A stretch of 64,000 nucleotides of DNA from positions 186,001 to 250,000 of the forward strand of contig JAPXRI010000001.1 in NCBI GenBank assembly GCA_033813635.1, written 5' to 3'. The stretch's first letter is position 1, and each line of letters begins with the position of its first letter. Of this stretch, positions 49,100-57,153 are shown in pieces. Below the pieces are notes generated by a model. The model was not told the DNA's origin. It saw only the letters and a program-made list of their open reading frames with translations, and did not search any database. The translations under genes and the position numbers were made by a program. The stretch comes from JAPXRI01 sp033813635 (lineage in GTDB: Bacteria; Bacillota; Clostridia; Oscillospirales; QAMX01).

Positions 49100-49260
49100 G
49101 CTACCTGCATGGCCGCTCATTCCCGGCAGCATCACGTCCAGAATTATGATGCCGTATATATTGCTCTCCGCGGCCATAAACCGTTGACTCCGTCCGCGTA
49201 ATAATCCACCTCGTATTATTCCGCCATTCTCTTTTCGTCTTCCGCCAGTAAAAGCCTCAT
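49100..49260 (-). pseudogene. Remnant of an OmpR-type response regulator receiver domain
   Basis: On the minus strand the frame starts MRLLLAEDEKRMAE and stops. It picks up again as YEVDYYADGVNGL, shifts frame, then reads AAESNIYGIIILDVMLPGMSG with the phospho-accepting Asp, before similarity ends. These are successive pieces of one receiver domain with an internal deletion, a stop and a frameshift, and no DNA-binding domain follows. The gene is dead. The rest of the 49037-49378 gap holds only the pyrophosphatase terminator. Confidence 0.8.
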
Positions 49261-49318
49261 GATTATACTTTTTCTCGCACCCATTATGCGATAATAGCTT
49301 GAAATATCATTGACATTA

Positions 49319-49352
49319 TCAAAAAAAGCGGCAAGGAATTCATCCCTGCCAC
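49319..49352 (-). terminator. Intrinsic terminator of the pyrophosphatase gene
   Basis: Minus strand GTGGCAGGG / CCTTGCCGC with G-U pairs and a 7-base loop, followed by T7. Confidence 0.82.
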
Positions 49353-49378
49353 TTTTTTGTTTTGTGATGTTTAAGCTT

Positions 49379-51481
49379 TTAACCGAAGATATGGAACTGC
49401 AGGAACAGCGTCGCCATAATCGAGGATACGAGGGAGACAACCGTGACTTGGGTGTTTATGGACGGACCGGCGGTATCCTTGAACGGGTCGCCGACCGTGT
49501 CGCCAACGACGGCCGCTTTATGGGTATCCGAGCCCTTGCCGCCGCAGTTTCCGGATTCTACGTACTTCTTAGCATTGTCCCACAGGCCGCCGGAGTTCGA
49601 CATAAACAGCGCCAGCAGCAGACCGCTGATGATATTGCCCGTGAGGAAGCCGCCGATAGCCGGAACGCCTCCGACAAATCCGACGACGATGGTTGCGATA
49701 ATCGCCACTAAACCCGCGGGAATAAGCTCTTTCAGAGCGCCGACGGTCGCGATATCGATGCATTTTTCGTACTCGGGCATGACGCCTTCTTTGCCTTCGC
49801 GAAGGCCGATAATTTCCTTAAACTGTCTGTGGATTTCTTTTACCATGCGCTGCGCGTTGCGATCCACGCCGAGGATCAGCATCGCCGAGAAGACCGCGGG
49901 AATCGCCGCGCCGATGATCAGACCGAAGAAGACCAGTGGGTCCATAATGTCAAAGCTGTTGATCAGATCCAGGCCGAGCTCGCTCGCCGCCTCGTTGACC
50001 TCGCTCAGGAACGCGCCCAGCAGGGCGATAATCGTGAGTCCGGCCGCGCCGATGGCGAAGCCCTTCGTAACGGCCTTAACGGTGTTGCCCGCGCTGTCAA
50101 GGGAGTCGGTAACTTCCAGAGCCTCGTCGCCGAGATTGCCCATTTCCACAAGACCTCTGGCGTTGTCGACAATCGGGCCGTAGGCGTCGTTGGAGATGAT
50201 CATGCCGACGATGGAGAGCATGCCGACCGCGGCCATCGAAATACCGTACATGCCGTACAGGACGGAGTTGGCGGAATCTATCGGCGCGCAGAGCTTATAG
50301 GCAACAAGCGCGGACACGCCGATGCCCATAAGCGCCGGAAGGGTGCTCAGGAAACCGTAGGACACGCCCGACAGAATCGTAAACGCCGGGCCGGATTTGG
50401 AAGCGTTGGCGGTGTTCTGAACCGGCTTGCGGGTGTCGTCGGTAAAGTAGTCGCTCGCGATACCGATAATAACGCCGACCAGCAGACCGGCTGTGGTAGC
50501 GCCCCAGACTTCCCATCTCAGATCGAACAGGAAGGTGGTGGCGGAGGTCAGAACAAGGTATATAGCGGTGGTGATGTATGTGCTGGAGTTCAGGGCTCTT
50601 GTGGGGCTCGCATTCTTGCCCATGCGCGCCGCGAGAACGCCGAGCGCCGAAGCGAGAAGGCCGAGCGCCGCGTAGATGAACACGTGCATAACAAACTGAT
50701 GGGAGCCCTTGCCTATCAGGTTGTCAATGGATATTGCCATAACAAGCGCGGCCGCCATTGAGGCCACGTTGGAGTCGAACAGATCGGCGCCCATACCGGC
50801 GACATCGCCGACGTTGTCGCCCACGTTGTCCGCGATAACCGCGGGGTTGCGGGGGTCATCTTCGGGGATGCTGAGCTCAACCTTACCGACAAGGTCCGCG
50901 CTGACGTCGGCCGTCTTTGTGAAGATGCCGCCGCCCGCCTTGGCGAAGAGCGCGAGGCTCGAAGCTCCGAAGCTGAAGCCGAGAACTGCGCTCGACTCCT
51001 GTGTCAGCATATAGACGATTGTTACGCCTATAAGGCTCGCACCGACAACCGCCATTCCCATAACCGCGCCGCCGCGGAATCCGGACAGGAACGAATGCCT
51101 GATATCCTTCGTCGCTGCTTCGGCAGCCTTGACGTTGGCTTTCGTCGCGGTCATAATGCCGATCTTTCCGGCCAGCGCTGAAATGAAGGCGCCGGCGATG
51201 TAAGCGAGCATCATCTGGACATTCTCCATCGCGTCGCCGCTCCATATCGGGCTCGGCAGGAACACGAGAATGAGGATTGCGGCAATGCAGACAAAACGCG
51301 CCAAGACTATATACTCACGTCTTAGAAACGTGTTAGCGCCGTTGGCGATTAATTTGCCGATTTCCTGAATTTTCTTGTTTGAAGAGGGGCATTTTTTTAC
51401 CCATGCGTAAAAATACGCCGCGACTAAAAAAGAAATCAGAGCTACGGCAATCGAGAAAATAAATGTTGAAATCATGCTCAT
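49379..51481 (-). CDS. hppA: Membrane-bound, ion-pumping pyrophosphatase
   Basis: 700 residues with about 16 membrane helices. The active-site signatures DVSADLVGKVE and DNVGDNVGDVAGMGADLFDS are complete. Near residue 460 the sequence GNTVKAVTKGFAIGAA has lysine where potassium-dependent enzymes have alanine, which in this family points to a potassium-independent, probably proton-pumping type. It uses pyrophosphate hydrolysis to drive ions out and add to the membrane gradient. It is transcribed alone, with its own promoter and terminator. Confidence 0.95.
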   Translation of the reverse strand: MSMISTFIFSIAVALISFLVAAYFYAWVKKCPSSNKKIQEIGKLIANGANTFLRREYIVLARFVCIAAILILVFLPSPIWSGDAMENVQMMLAYIAGAFISALAGKIGIMTATKANVKAAEAATKDIRHSFLSGFRGGAVMGMAVVGASLIGVTIVYMLTQESSAVLGFSFGASSLALFAKAGGGIFTKTADVSADLVGKVELSIPEDDPRNPAVIADNVGDNVGDVAGMGADLFDSNVASMAAALVMAISIDNLIGKGSHQFVMHVFIYAALGLLASALGVLAARMGKNASPTRALNSSTYITTAIYLVLTSATTFLFDLRWEVWGATTAGLLVGVIIGIASDYFTDDTRKPVQNTANASKSGPAFTILSGVSYGFLSTLPALMGIGVSALVAYKLCAPIDSANSVLYGMYGISMAAVGMLSIVGMIISNDAYGPIVDNARGLVEMGNLGDEALEVTDSLDSAGNTVKAVTKGFAIGAAGLTIIALLGAFLSEVNEAASELGLDLINSFDIMDPLVFFGLIIGAAIPAVFSAMLILGVDRNAQRMVKEIHRQFKEIIGLREGKEGVMPEYEKCIDIATVGALKELIPAGLVAIIATIVVGFVGGVPAIGGFLTGNIISGLLLALFMSNSGGLWDNAKKYVESGNCGGKGSDTHKAAVVGDTVGDPFKDTAGPSINTQVTVVSLVSSIMATLFLQFHIFG

Positions 51482-51535
51482 TAGATCTCTTCTCCTCCAG
51501 TTTCTGTCATGGTTTTTTTAACCGAACTCCGAAAT

Positions 51536-51564
51536 ATTATAGCACCAAACGCAAACGAAAACAA
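51536..51564 (-). promoter_or_regulatory. Sigma-A promoter of the pyrophosphatase gene
   Basis: Minus strand TTGTTT (51559-51564), 17 bases, TATAAT (51536-51541). Confidence 0.65.
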
Positions 51565-51679
51565 TAGCGAATCTTCAATAAATAAAATATATTCACGGCT
51601 TAATTATGTCACAATTCACAGTAGCTCTATACGTTGCAGCGGGTATTTGCCGCCGTCGCAAAAAAAATAAATAAAGATA

Positions 51680-51708
51680 TTGACAGACCCGAGTTTATTT
51701 AGTATAAT
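51680..51708 (+). promoter_or_regulatory. Consensus sigma-A promoter for the tRNA-Ala locus
   Basis: TTGACA (51680-51685), 17 bases, TATAAT (51703-51708), an exact consensus. It is placed 30 bases before the broken tRNA copy and 147 bases before the whole one. Confidence 0.85.
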
Positions 51709-51738
51709 AAGGAGCGTCGCCGCAACGGAGCAAATCAT

Positions 51739-51763
51739 GGGGGTATAGCTCAGCTGGGAGCGC
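51739..51763 (+). pseudogene. Truncated 5' copy of tRNA-Ala
   Basis: GGGGGTATAGCTCAGCTGGGAG is identical to the first 22 bases of the tRNA-Ala gene at 51856; CGC follows after a 2-base gap, and then similarity ends. It lacks the anticodon, T arm and 3' end. The 92 bases up to the complete gene hold a small CCTCA-ACAA-TGAGG hairpin and nothing else I recognise. Confidence 0.8.
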
Positions 51764-51855
51764 AAGCACTCAGGTATGCGACCCCTCAACAATGAGGAAA
51801 GCAAAAAAATTGAATAGCCCGGAAGTCCAGTAAAATCAAAGGTTTCCGAACACAC

Positions 51856-51931
51856 GGGGGTATAGCTCAGCTGGGAGAGCGCCTGCATGGCATGCAGGAG
51901 GTCAGCGGTTCGATCCCGCTTATCTCCACCA
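51856..51931 (+). tRNA. tRNA-Ala (anticodon GGC)
   Basis: 76 bases with a full cloverleaf: acceptor GGGGGTA/TATCTCC (two G-T pairs), D arm GCTC-AGCTGGGA-GAGC, anticodon arm CCTGC-ATGGCAT-GCAGG with anticodon GGC, T arm with GGTTCGATCC, and an encoded CCA end. A terminator follows. The 3' ends of tRNA genes are common insertion sites for integrative elements, and an element-like module begins 300 bases downstream. Confidence 0.95.
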
Positions 51932-51939
51932 AAAACAAT

Positions 51940-51975
51940 AAGCCACAAGGCCAAAACCTTGTGGCTTTGGTTTTA
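51940..51975 (+). terminator. Intrinsic terminator of tRNA-Ala
   Basis: AGCCACAAGG / CCTTGTGGCT 10-bp stem, 6-base loop, then TTGGTTTTA. Confidence 0.82.
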
Positions 51976-52009
51976 CCTATCAGACCGGACACTTGATAAA
52001 GGACTAGGC

Positions 52010-52049
52010 AAAAAAGAGGCGCAGTTTCACAAGACTGTGCCTCTTTTTT
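52010..52049 (+). terminator. Bidirectional intrinsic terminator
   Basis: GAGGCGCAGT / ACTGTGCCTC (one mismatch) with A6 before and T6 after, so it can work on both strands. It lies in the gene-free stretch between tRNA-Ala and the first element gene. Confidence 0.72.
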
Positions 52050-52141
52050 GCAGGATTCCCTTATTCCCTTCAAGCATTGTGAGGATTATTCTTGATGCCT
52101 TTGTTTTATTCATAAAGTAAGCGCAATCATTAAATAAAGGT

Positions 52142-52181
52142 AGAGCCATGTTTTCCGATTGGAGAGCATGGCTCTTTTTTT
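52142..52181 (+). terminator. Intrinsic terminator upstream of the first element gene
   Basis: AGAGCCATG / CATGGCTCT 9-bp stem followed by a T7 run. It lies 44 bases before the ATG at 52225, so that gene must either start after it or be attenuated by it. Confidence 0.7.
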
Positions 52182-52224
52182 ATACCCCAATATAAAATTT
52201 CAGAAAAGAAAGGCGGAATGCTCC

Positions 52225-53391
52225 ATGGTCTACGCAACCCTATCAAATCCAAACCGGCCCGGCTCACCTGCCGTGACAGTCGGCTTCCCCATCACGGAAA
52301 ATGTATACGCAGATTTGGAGTCCATCGGTATCGGCAGCGCTACGGAGCGTGACTGCTATGCTGCTTCGGTCGGCGGTGACGTTCCGATCATCAAGCGTCT
52401 TGAAAAGACTGCCGTGAACGTCGACGAGCTGGACTATCTCGTCAAACGGCTGGACAGCTTTGACCGGCGCGAGCTCGCACAGTTTCAGGGTGTGGCTGTC
52501 AGCCGCGGCTATTTTGACATGACTGACCTCATCAATCTGACCTTTTGTTGTCAGAACGCAACGGTGGTGCAGGATTTTTCCGACCTCGCCTCCATTGGCC
52601 GCGCGCATTATCTGGACATCCATGGCGGTGCGATGCCAGAAGAACTGCAGTCAGTCGACGCCCGAAAGCTGGCCCTGTCACTTCTGCTCAACGAGGATGG
52701 TAAGGTTACGCCTTACGGTGTCGTTTATGATAACGGCATGCAGCTGGAACAACTCTACGGCGGGCAGCACTTTCCCGACTACCTGTACAGCGGCAATACC
52801 GTGCTGACCGTGGCGATGACGGATCGCAGGCTTTCTGAAGATGCCGCGCCGATCACCTGGCTGCACTTTCCTATAAACGACTGGCAGATAGAACGATCTG
52901 TCATTCGTACCGGGATCTCTGTTCCCGAAGACATGCGGCTGCGGTATTCCGACAGCGAGCTACCGCAGGAATTAACTGCGTTGCTGGGCGGCGAGAACCT
53001 CCATGACGTCAATGATCTGTGCGCTGGCTTTGCGGAATTGGATCAGGGCGACCGGCAAAAGCTTGGCGCCGTCCTTCAGATGGCTCAGCCCGACGATCTT
53101 GTCCAGGCGCGGAACCTTCTGAAACAGCTCGACCTGTTCGATTTCATCCCGAAGGTCTCCACTCCCGCGGAATACGGGCGATACATGATCGCGGAATCCG
53201 GTCGATTTGAATACGATGAAAATCTGGATGAGTTCTATGACTATCAAAAGTATGGAAAACAGCGCATGAGTCAGGAGCAGGGCCAGTATGTCGGCGGCGG
53301 CTATGTCAGCTACCACGGCTTCATTTCCATTGAGGAAGTGCTGGCGGGCAGTGAAACGGAACGGATGGAACAGACGCTGGGAGGAATGTGA
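52225..53391 (+). CDS. ArdA-like antirestriction protein, copy 1
   Basis: 388 residues from MVYATLSNPN; the open frame reaches back to 52159, but the ATG at 52225 has AAAGGCGGA upstream. It contains AVTVGFPITE, VDELDYLVKRLDSF, DLINLTFCCQNATVVQDFSD, and GRYMIAESGRFEYDENLDEF. I recognise this as the large ArdA-like family common in clostridial conjugative elements. ArdA proteins mimic DNA and block type I restriction enzymes, which helps an element enter a new host. The C-terminal LGGM is encoded by the ribosome-binding site of the next gene. Confidence 0.65.
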   Translation: MVYATLSNPNRPGSPAVTVGFPITENVYADLESIGIGSATERDCYAASVGGDVPIIKRLEKTAVNVDELDYLVKRLDSFDRRELAQFQGVAVSRGYFDMTDLINLTFCCQNATVVQDFSDLASIGRAHYLDIHGGAMPEELQSVDARKLALSLLLNEDGKVTPYGVVYDNGMQLEQLYGGQHFPDYLYSGNTVLTVAMTDRRLSEDAAPITWLHFPINDWQIERSVIRTGISVPEDMRLRYSDSELPQELTALLGGENLHDVNDLCAGFAELDQGDRQKLGAVLQMAQPDDLVQARNLLKQLDLFDFIPKVSTPAEYGRYMIAESGRFEYDENLDEFYDYQKYGKQRMSQEQGQYVGGGYVSYHGFISIEEVLAGSETERMEQTLGGM

Positions 53392-53392
53392 C

Positions 53393-53992
53393 ATGCTCAA
53401 GCTGCAGTTGACCCGAGACGGTGCCTATGACGACGAATATCTGGAGCTTCCGGCAACTCTGGCCGATGTCGGTGAGGTAATGTCACAGCTGGATGAAACA
53501 AGCAGCAATGTTGCTTCCACCCGCATCTACGGCGCCATCAGCGACGTCTGGAATATCGGACGTTACTTGAAGCGCGCAAACGTGAATGATCCCGATCATC
53601 TAAAAAAGCTGAACCGCATCGCGGAGATCGTCAACACGCTGGGCCGTGAGCAGTGCCTCGTATTCGAGGGCGCGTTGGACGCCGAGTCTGTAAATGGCCT
53701 GGATGATGTGATTGCCATCGGAGAACGTCTGGAGGATTATATTCTCGTTCCCGAAATTACTACTGACCGGGAGCTGGGCGTCTGCCTTGTGGAATTCGGC
53801 GTTAAGCCTTTCAGTGAAAGCGTCCGGCCTTATCTGGACTTTGGGAAGATCGGCGCCGAGTATTACGCCGATCACGGCGGCGCATATATTTCCTGCGGCT
53901 ATGTTCTCAGAAAAGACAGCGCGGATCAGGCCCTGCTGGATTTTACCCAGCCCCATCCGGCTCAGGAATTCGGCGGAATGAATATAGGATAG
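53393..53992 (+). CDS. ArdA-related element protein, copy 2 (short)
   Basis: 199 residues. The start at 53393 lies just after the previous stop, with GGGAGGA upstream. It has an N-terminal domain of its own (LKLQLTRDGAYDDEYLEL), then a part similar to the other ArdA-like proteins here: LDFGKIGAEYYADHGGAYIS. That shared block suggests the same fold or partner. The function is unproven. C-terminal tail EFGGMNIG. Confidence 0.5.
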   Translation: MLKLQLTRDGAYDDEYLELPATLADVGEVMSQLDETSSNVASTRIYGAISDVWNIGRYLKRANVNDPDHLKKLNRIAEIVNTLGREQCLVFEGALDAESVNGLDDVIAIGERLEDYILVPEITTDRELGVCLVEFGVKPFSESVRPYLDFGKIGAEYYADHGGAYISCGYVLRKDSADQALLDFTQPHPAQEFGGMNIG

Positions 53993-54054
53993 CTATTTCC
54001 GCCGCTTCATGGTATTCTGTGTGCTTGACAAAACAAGAAGGAGATGAAAAAGCC

Positions 54055-54801
54055 ATGAGCGTAAACGCCAGAGAAGAACAGTATGAGCATGTGGAGCTTT
54101 TCGGAAAACCCGCCCTCTTTACGGATTCCCGCATTGACCGCAGCACGGTACCCGAAGGCTTCCACTGCTACGACCTGCGCGGTTCCGATTACGATCCCGG
54201 CAAGCCGATGACGCTGGAAAATCAGGTCGCGGTCAATCACGCCGGCACGGTGCTGACCGCCGAGCCGGTGACCATTCCCAAGGAGGGCTTCCGCCGATTG
54301 CGCGGCAAGCTCAATTTTCTCGGTGCATGCCTGACGCTGCCGGAATTCTGTGAGGAACACGGCATCGCACTCCCGCCCGACAACCGGAAATTCATTCTGC
54401 GGCCCGCCTCTCCCAATGAGGCGGGATTTTTTTATGCCCTGCCGAAGGAACAGGACGAGGCGCTGGGCGCCGTCGGCCATGTCCGCATTGATTTCGGGCA
54501 CGACGGCAATGAGTTCTGGCACACCTGGCATCCTCGCGGTGACGAGTCGCTGAACAGCCCTGAATTCAAGGCGGAGCTGACGGATCTGGTCAACGAGCTC
54601 CGGAAAACCGGCCCACTGAAAAATCTCAGCGCCATGGCCGGTTATTGCAGGAATCGCGGCGGAGAAATCGAAGGCGGCTGGCGGCAGAACTACGGTTACG
54701 TGATTGAAACGGAACGATACCGCTACTGCCTGCGGTGCAATCCCGGCCCGGAGATTACCACGCCTACCTCACCGCCTTCGACCTGCGGGTGCAGCGGATG
54801 A
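54055..54801 (+). CDS. LPD28-like element protein, N-terminal part of a frameshifted gene
   Basis: 248 residues as read, starting MSVNAREEQYEHVELFGKPA after GAAGGAGA. VPEGFHCYDLRGSDYDPGKP and EFWHTWHPRGDESLNSPEFK are typical of a protein family in clostridial conjugative elements that I recall as LPD28-containing (name uncertain). After YRYCLRCNPG the reading turns to low-quality sequence and stops. Homologous-looking sequence continues in another frame from about 54745, so one C is probably missing from a CCC run near 54742-54748. Read together with the next entry, the gene would be about 383 residues. Confidence 0.6.
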   Translation: MSVNAREEQYEHVELFGKPALFTDSRIDRSTVPEGFHCYDLRGSDYDPGKPMTLENQVAVNHAGTVLTAEPVTIPKEGFRRLRGKLNFLGACLTLPEFCEEHGIALPPDNRKFILRPASPNEAGFFYALPKEQDEALGAVGHVRIDFGHDGNEFWHTWHPRGDESLNSPEFKAELTDLVNELRKTGPLKNLSAMAGYCRNRGGEIEGGWRQNYGYVIETERYRYCLRCNPGPEITTPTSPPSTCGCSG

Positions 54802-55205
54802 ACATGAAGCAGGAAGCTCCCGCACAGGAGCATGGACTCACGGAGGCCGGAAAGGAAATGCTCCGGAACGCCGCCGACAACACGCTGCCACACAGCTACA
54901 GCTGGTTTATTTTTCAGGATTATAACACGCCCAGTGAAAAGCTCACCAGCGACCTGACGCTTCCGGAGGCGATCCAGTTATATAACGACATAGGCAGCGA
55001 CAACAAGCGGCTCGGCGTGACTAAGGACGGGATCTCCACCGTGGATCTCGTGATCACGCTGAACGGCGAACAACAGCTGTCGGAGGACTACACCCGCCTT
55101 GCCAGTTTTTCCGGCGATCCGGTTATCGCGGAAGCGGCGGAAACACTGCATGAAAAGCTTACAGAACAGACGCCCGAGCAGGGCATCACGATGGGAGGTT
55201 TATGA
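54735..55205 (+). CDS. LPD28-like element protein, C-terminal part after the frameshift
   Basis: 156 residues as an open frame; the real content begins at PGDYHAYLTAFDLRVQRMNM, directly continuing the family from the preceding entry. It has SYSWFIFQDYNTPSEKLTSD, LGVTKDGISTVDLVITLNGE and ends GITMGGL. There is no own ribosome-binding site at the first GTG, so it is either a dead end, made after ribosomal slippage, or the result of a one-base assembly error. The TGA is 1 base before the next ATG. Confidence 0.6.
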   Translation: MQSRPGDYHAYLTAFDLRVQRMNMKQEAPAQEHGLTEAGKEMLRNAADNTLPHSYSWFIFQDYNTPSEKLTSDLTLPEAIQLYNDIGSDNKRLGVTKDGISTVDLVITLNGEQQLSEDYTRLASFSGDPVIAEAAETLHEKLTEQTPEQGITMGGL

Positions 55206-55206
55206 A

Positions 55207-55932
55207 ATGAGACAGAACCCCGAATGGGTGAAATTCATGAAGGAGCAGTATCCGTCCGGCACCCGTGTCCGGCTCACGGAAATGCGCGATCCCTACGCTC
55301 CGGTGCCACCCGGCACTGAGGGAACCGTCGATTTTGTTGACGATGCCTGCGGGATACACATGCAATGGGACAACGGTCGCACCCTCGCGCTCATCCCCGG
55401 TGAGGATCGCTTTTCCGTCATTCCGCAGCCGCTTCAGACGCTGAAGCTGTACATGCCGCTCACCGTCAGAAGCTATGAGCGCAACGAATACGGCGACATG
55501 GACGATGATCCCATTGAGCTTGACGGCCGGACGGCCCTTTCCTATGAGGATCACATTCTCGCCGCCCTTCTGAAAGAACGGAGGCCGGAGGAAACGGAGC
55601 GCGGCCTTATGAAATACTACGGCGCGGACGACAGCGTAAACAGCAAGGTACGGTCTTACGTTTTCACAATAGAACGTGTTCAGGGCCAATTGATGGGGGT
55701 TGCCGAGTGCCACGTGCAGGGCGATCTGACGGCAGAGGAACTCGACCGGCTCAAGGAAACCATCATCGGTCAGGCAGCAGACGGCTTCGGGGAAGGGTTC
55801 GAGCAGCGCCCAATCAAAACCGGGGACGGCGAAATTTATGTCAGCCTGTGGAGCAGTGATAAAAGCTGGAGCATCATGACGCGGGACGAGTTGGAGCAGG
55901 GCCAGCAGATGGGAGGAATGACGCTTGAATAG
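55207..55932 (+). CDS. DUF4314 domain protein with a second unknown domain
   Basis: 241 residues from MRQNPEWVKFMKEQYPSG. The first about 75 residues, with GTRVRLTEMRDPYAPVPPGT and IHMQWDNGRTLALIPGEDRF, are DUF4314, an SH3-like beta barrel found in mobile elements. The rest (LTVRSYERNEYGDMDDDPIE, YVFTIERVQGQLMGVAECHV) is a second conserved element domain, perhaps DUF6329. No function is known. The start lies 1 base after the previous stop and the GGGAGG site is inside that gene; the end overlaps the next gene by 8 bases. Confidence 0.72.
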   Translation: MRQNPEWVKFMKEQYPSGTRVRLTEMRDPYAPVPPGTEGTVDFVDDACGIHMQWDNGRTLALIPGEDRFSVIPQPLQTLKLYMPLTVRSYERNEYGDMDDDPIELDGRTALSYEDHILAALLKERRPEETERGLMKYYGADDSVNSKVRSYVFTIERVQGQLMGVAECHVQGDLTAEELDRLKETIIGQAADGFGEGFEQRPIKTGDGEIYVSLWSSDKSWSIMTRDELEQGQQMGGMTLE

Positions 55933-57148
55933 TAAAATAATGGAGTTGGAAATCAGACGCCCCGGCCCGCTCGGGGCAAACACCTCCGCGACTCTCGCTC
56001 TGCCCGCCGCGCCCTATGAGATTCTGGACGCGCTGGACAGGACGCGCGTGACGGATGAGCGCGTCATCTACTCCACGGAAATCCTGAGCTGTGAGCTGGA
56101 CTATCTGCCGCAGTTTCTCAGCCCTAGCTCCAACCTTTATGAGCTCAACCACCTGTGCAATCGTCTGACTTCCCTCAGCGATTGGGAGTTGGACTGCTTC
56201 GAGGGCATGGTCATGATGGACGCCGTGCAGAAAAGCTATGAGCCGATCCCCGTGGACCGACTCATCAACATGACCGCCAGCATGGAGCACTGTCAGATCG
56301 CCTATGAAGCGCACGACGACGAATCCCTCGGCAAATTCTACGCGGAAAACGGGTTTGTCCCGCAGCTCGACAGCGTGCCGGACAATATCTACGCCTGGCT
56401 GGACTTTGAAAAGATCGGTAAGGAGATGCGCGAGGGCGAGGGCGGCGTTTTCACTCCACACGGTTATGTGGTGCAAAACGGCATCATCGCGCGGCTGTAC
56501 CAAAGCGGAGAGGCCGTCCCTTCCGAAAAGCCGGATTATACCGTGCTTCTCCGCGTGACGAAGGGACGCTTCAACGATCCCGAATATGACAACGACCTTT
56601 CAACGCTCCTGAAGCTGCCTGCCGGCGATCAGGAGCTTTTTCACGCGGTGAAGGAGGTGGGCGCGGCCTCCCCGGATGAATGCGCGTTCACCGCCGTGGA
56701 CTGCGACGTCCCCCGGCTGACGGAAAAGATCACCGATGAGTTGGAAGCCACGAACGGCGACTGCTACGGGTTGGTCAACGAGTTGGCCGGACAGCTCCGG
56801 TACCTCGACCGGGAGGGCGGCATCCCGGTCTGCAAGGCCATGATCGCAGCAGCGCCCGATGACATCTCGCTGGACGAGGCGCTCGACCTCGCGTATCAGG
56901 CCGACGAGTTTTCTCTTCTGCGGGAAGCCGCGACTCCCGCGGACTACGCGAAAGCGGAGCTTGCGAAATGCTCCATCCCGCTGAAAGAGGAACTGTTTTC
57001 CGGCGATGCGGCTCTCCATCATTACGGCGAAAAGCTCATGGAGCACAACCTCGCCTCCGCCACCGATTACGGTATCCTCGTCTCCCGAAACGGCCGGACG
57101 GTGGAGCAGTGCCTGAACCGGCCCGGGCCGCAGATGGAAATGAGGTGA
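55925..57148 (+). CDS. ArdA-like antirestriction protein, copy 3
   Basis: 407 residues. The likely start is a TTG 7 bases after GGGAGG, overlapping the previous stop; an ATG five codons later is possible. The middle block WLDFEKIGKEMREGEGGVFT-PHGYV and PVDRLINMTASMEHCQIAYE align with the same blocks in the other ArdA-like proteins here, and ATPADYAKAELAKCSIPLKE matches the C-terminal end of copy 1. Probably a DNA mimic that protects incoming element DNA; this is inferred. Confidence 0.62.
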   Translation: MNSKIMELEIRRPGPLGANTSATLALPAAPYEILDALDRTRVTDERVIYSTEILSCELDYLPQFLSPSSNLYELNHLCNRLTSLSDWELDCFEGMVMMDAVQKSYEPIPVDRLINMTASMEHCQIAYEAHDDESLGKFYAENGFVPQLDSVPDNIYAWLDFEKIGKEMREGEGGVFTPHGYVVQNGIIARLYQSGEAVPSEKPDYTVLLRVTKGRFNDPEYDNDLSTLLKLPAGDQELFHAVKEVGAASPDECAFTAVDCDVPRLTEKITDELEATNGDCYGLVNELAGQLRYLDREGGIPVCKAMIAAAPDDISLDEALDLAYQADEFSLLREAATPADYAKAELAKCSIPLKEELFSGDAALHHYGEKLMEHNLASATDYGILVSRNGRTVEQCLNRPGPQMEMR

Positions 57149-57153
57149 GCGAC

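Noticed and set aside
51616..52073. Minus-strand reading frames across tRNA-Ala giving GGDKRDRTADLLHAMQALSQ-like and SGIEPLTSCM-like proteins
   Set aside because: These are translations of the antisense of a tRNA gene, a well-known false protein in databases; no ribosome-binding site or coding character.
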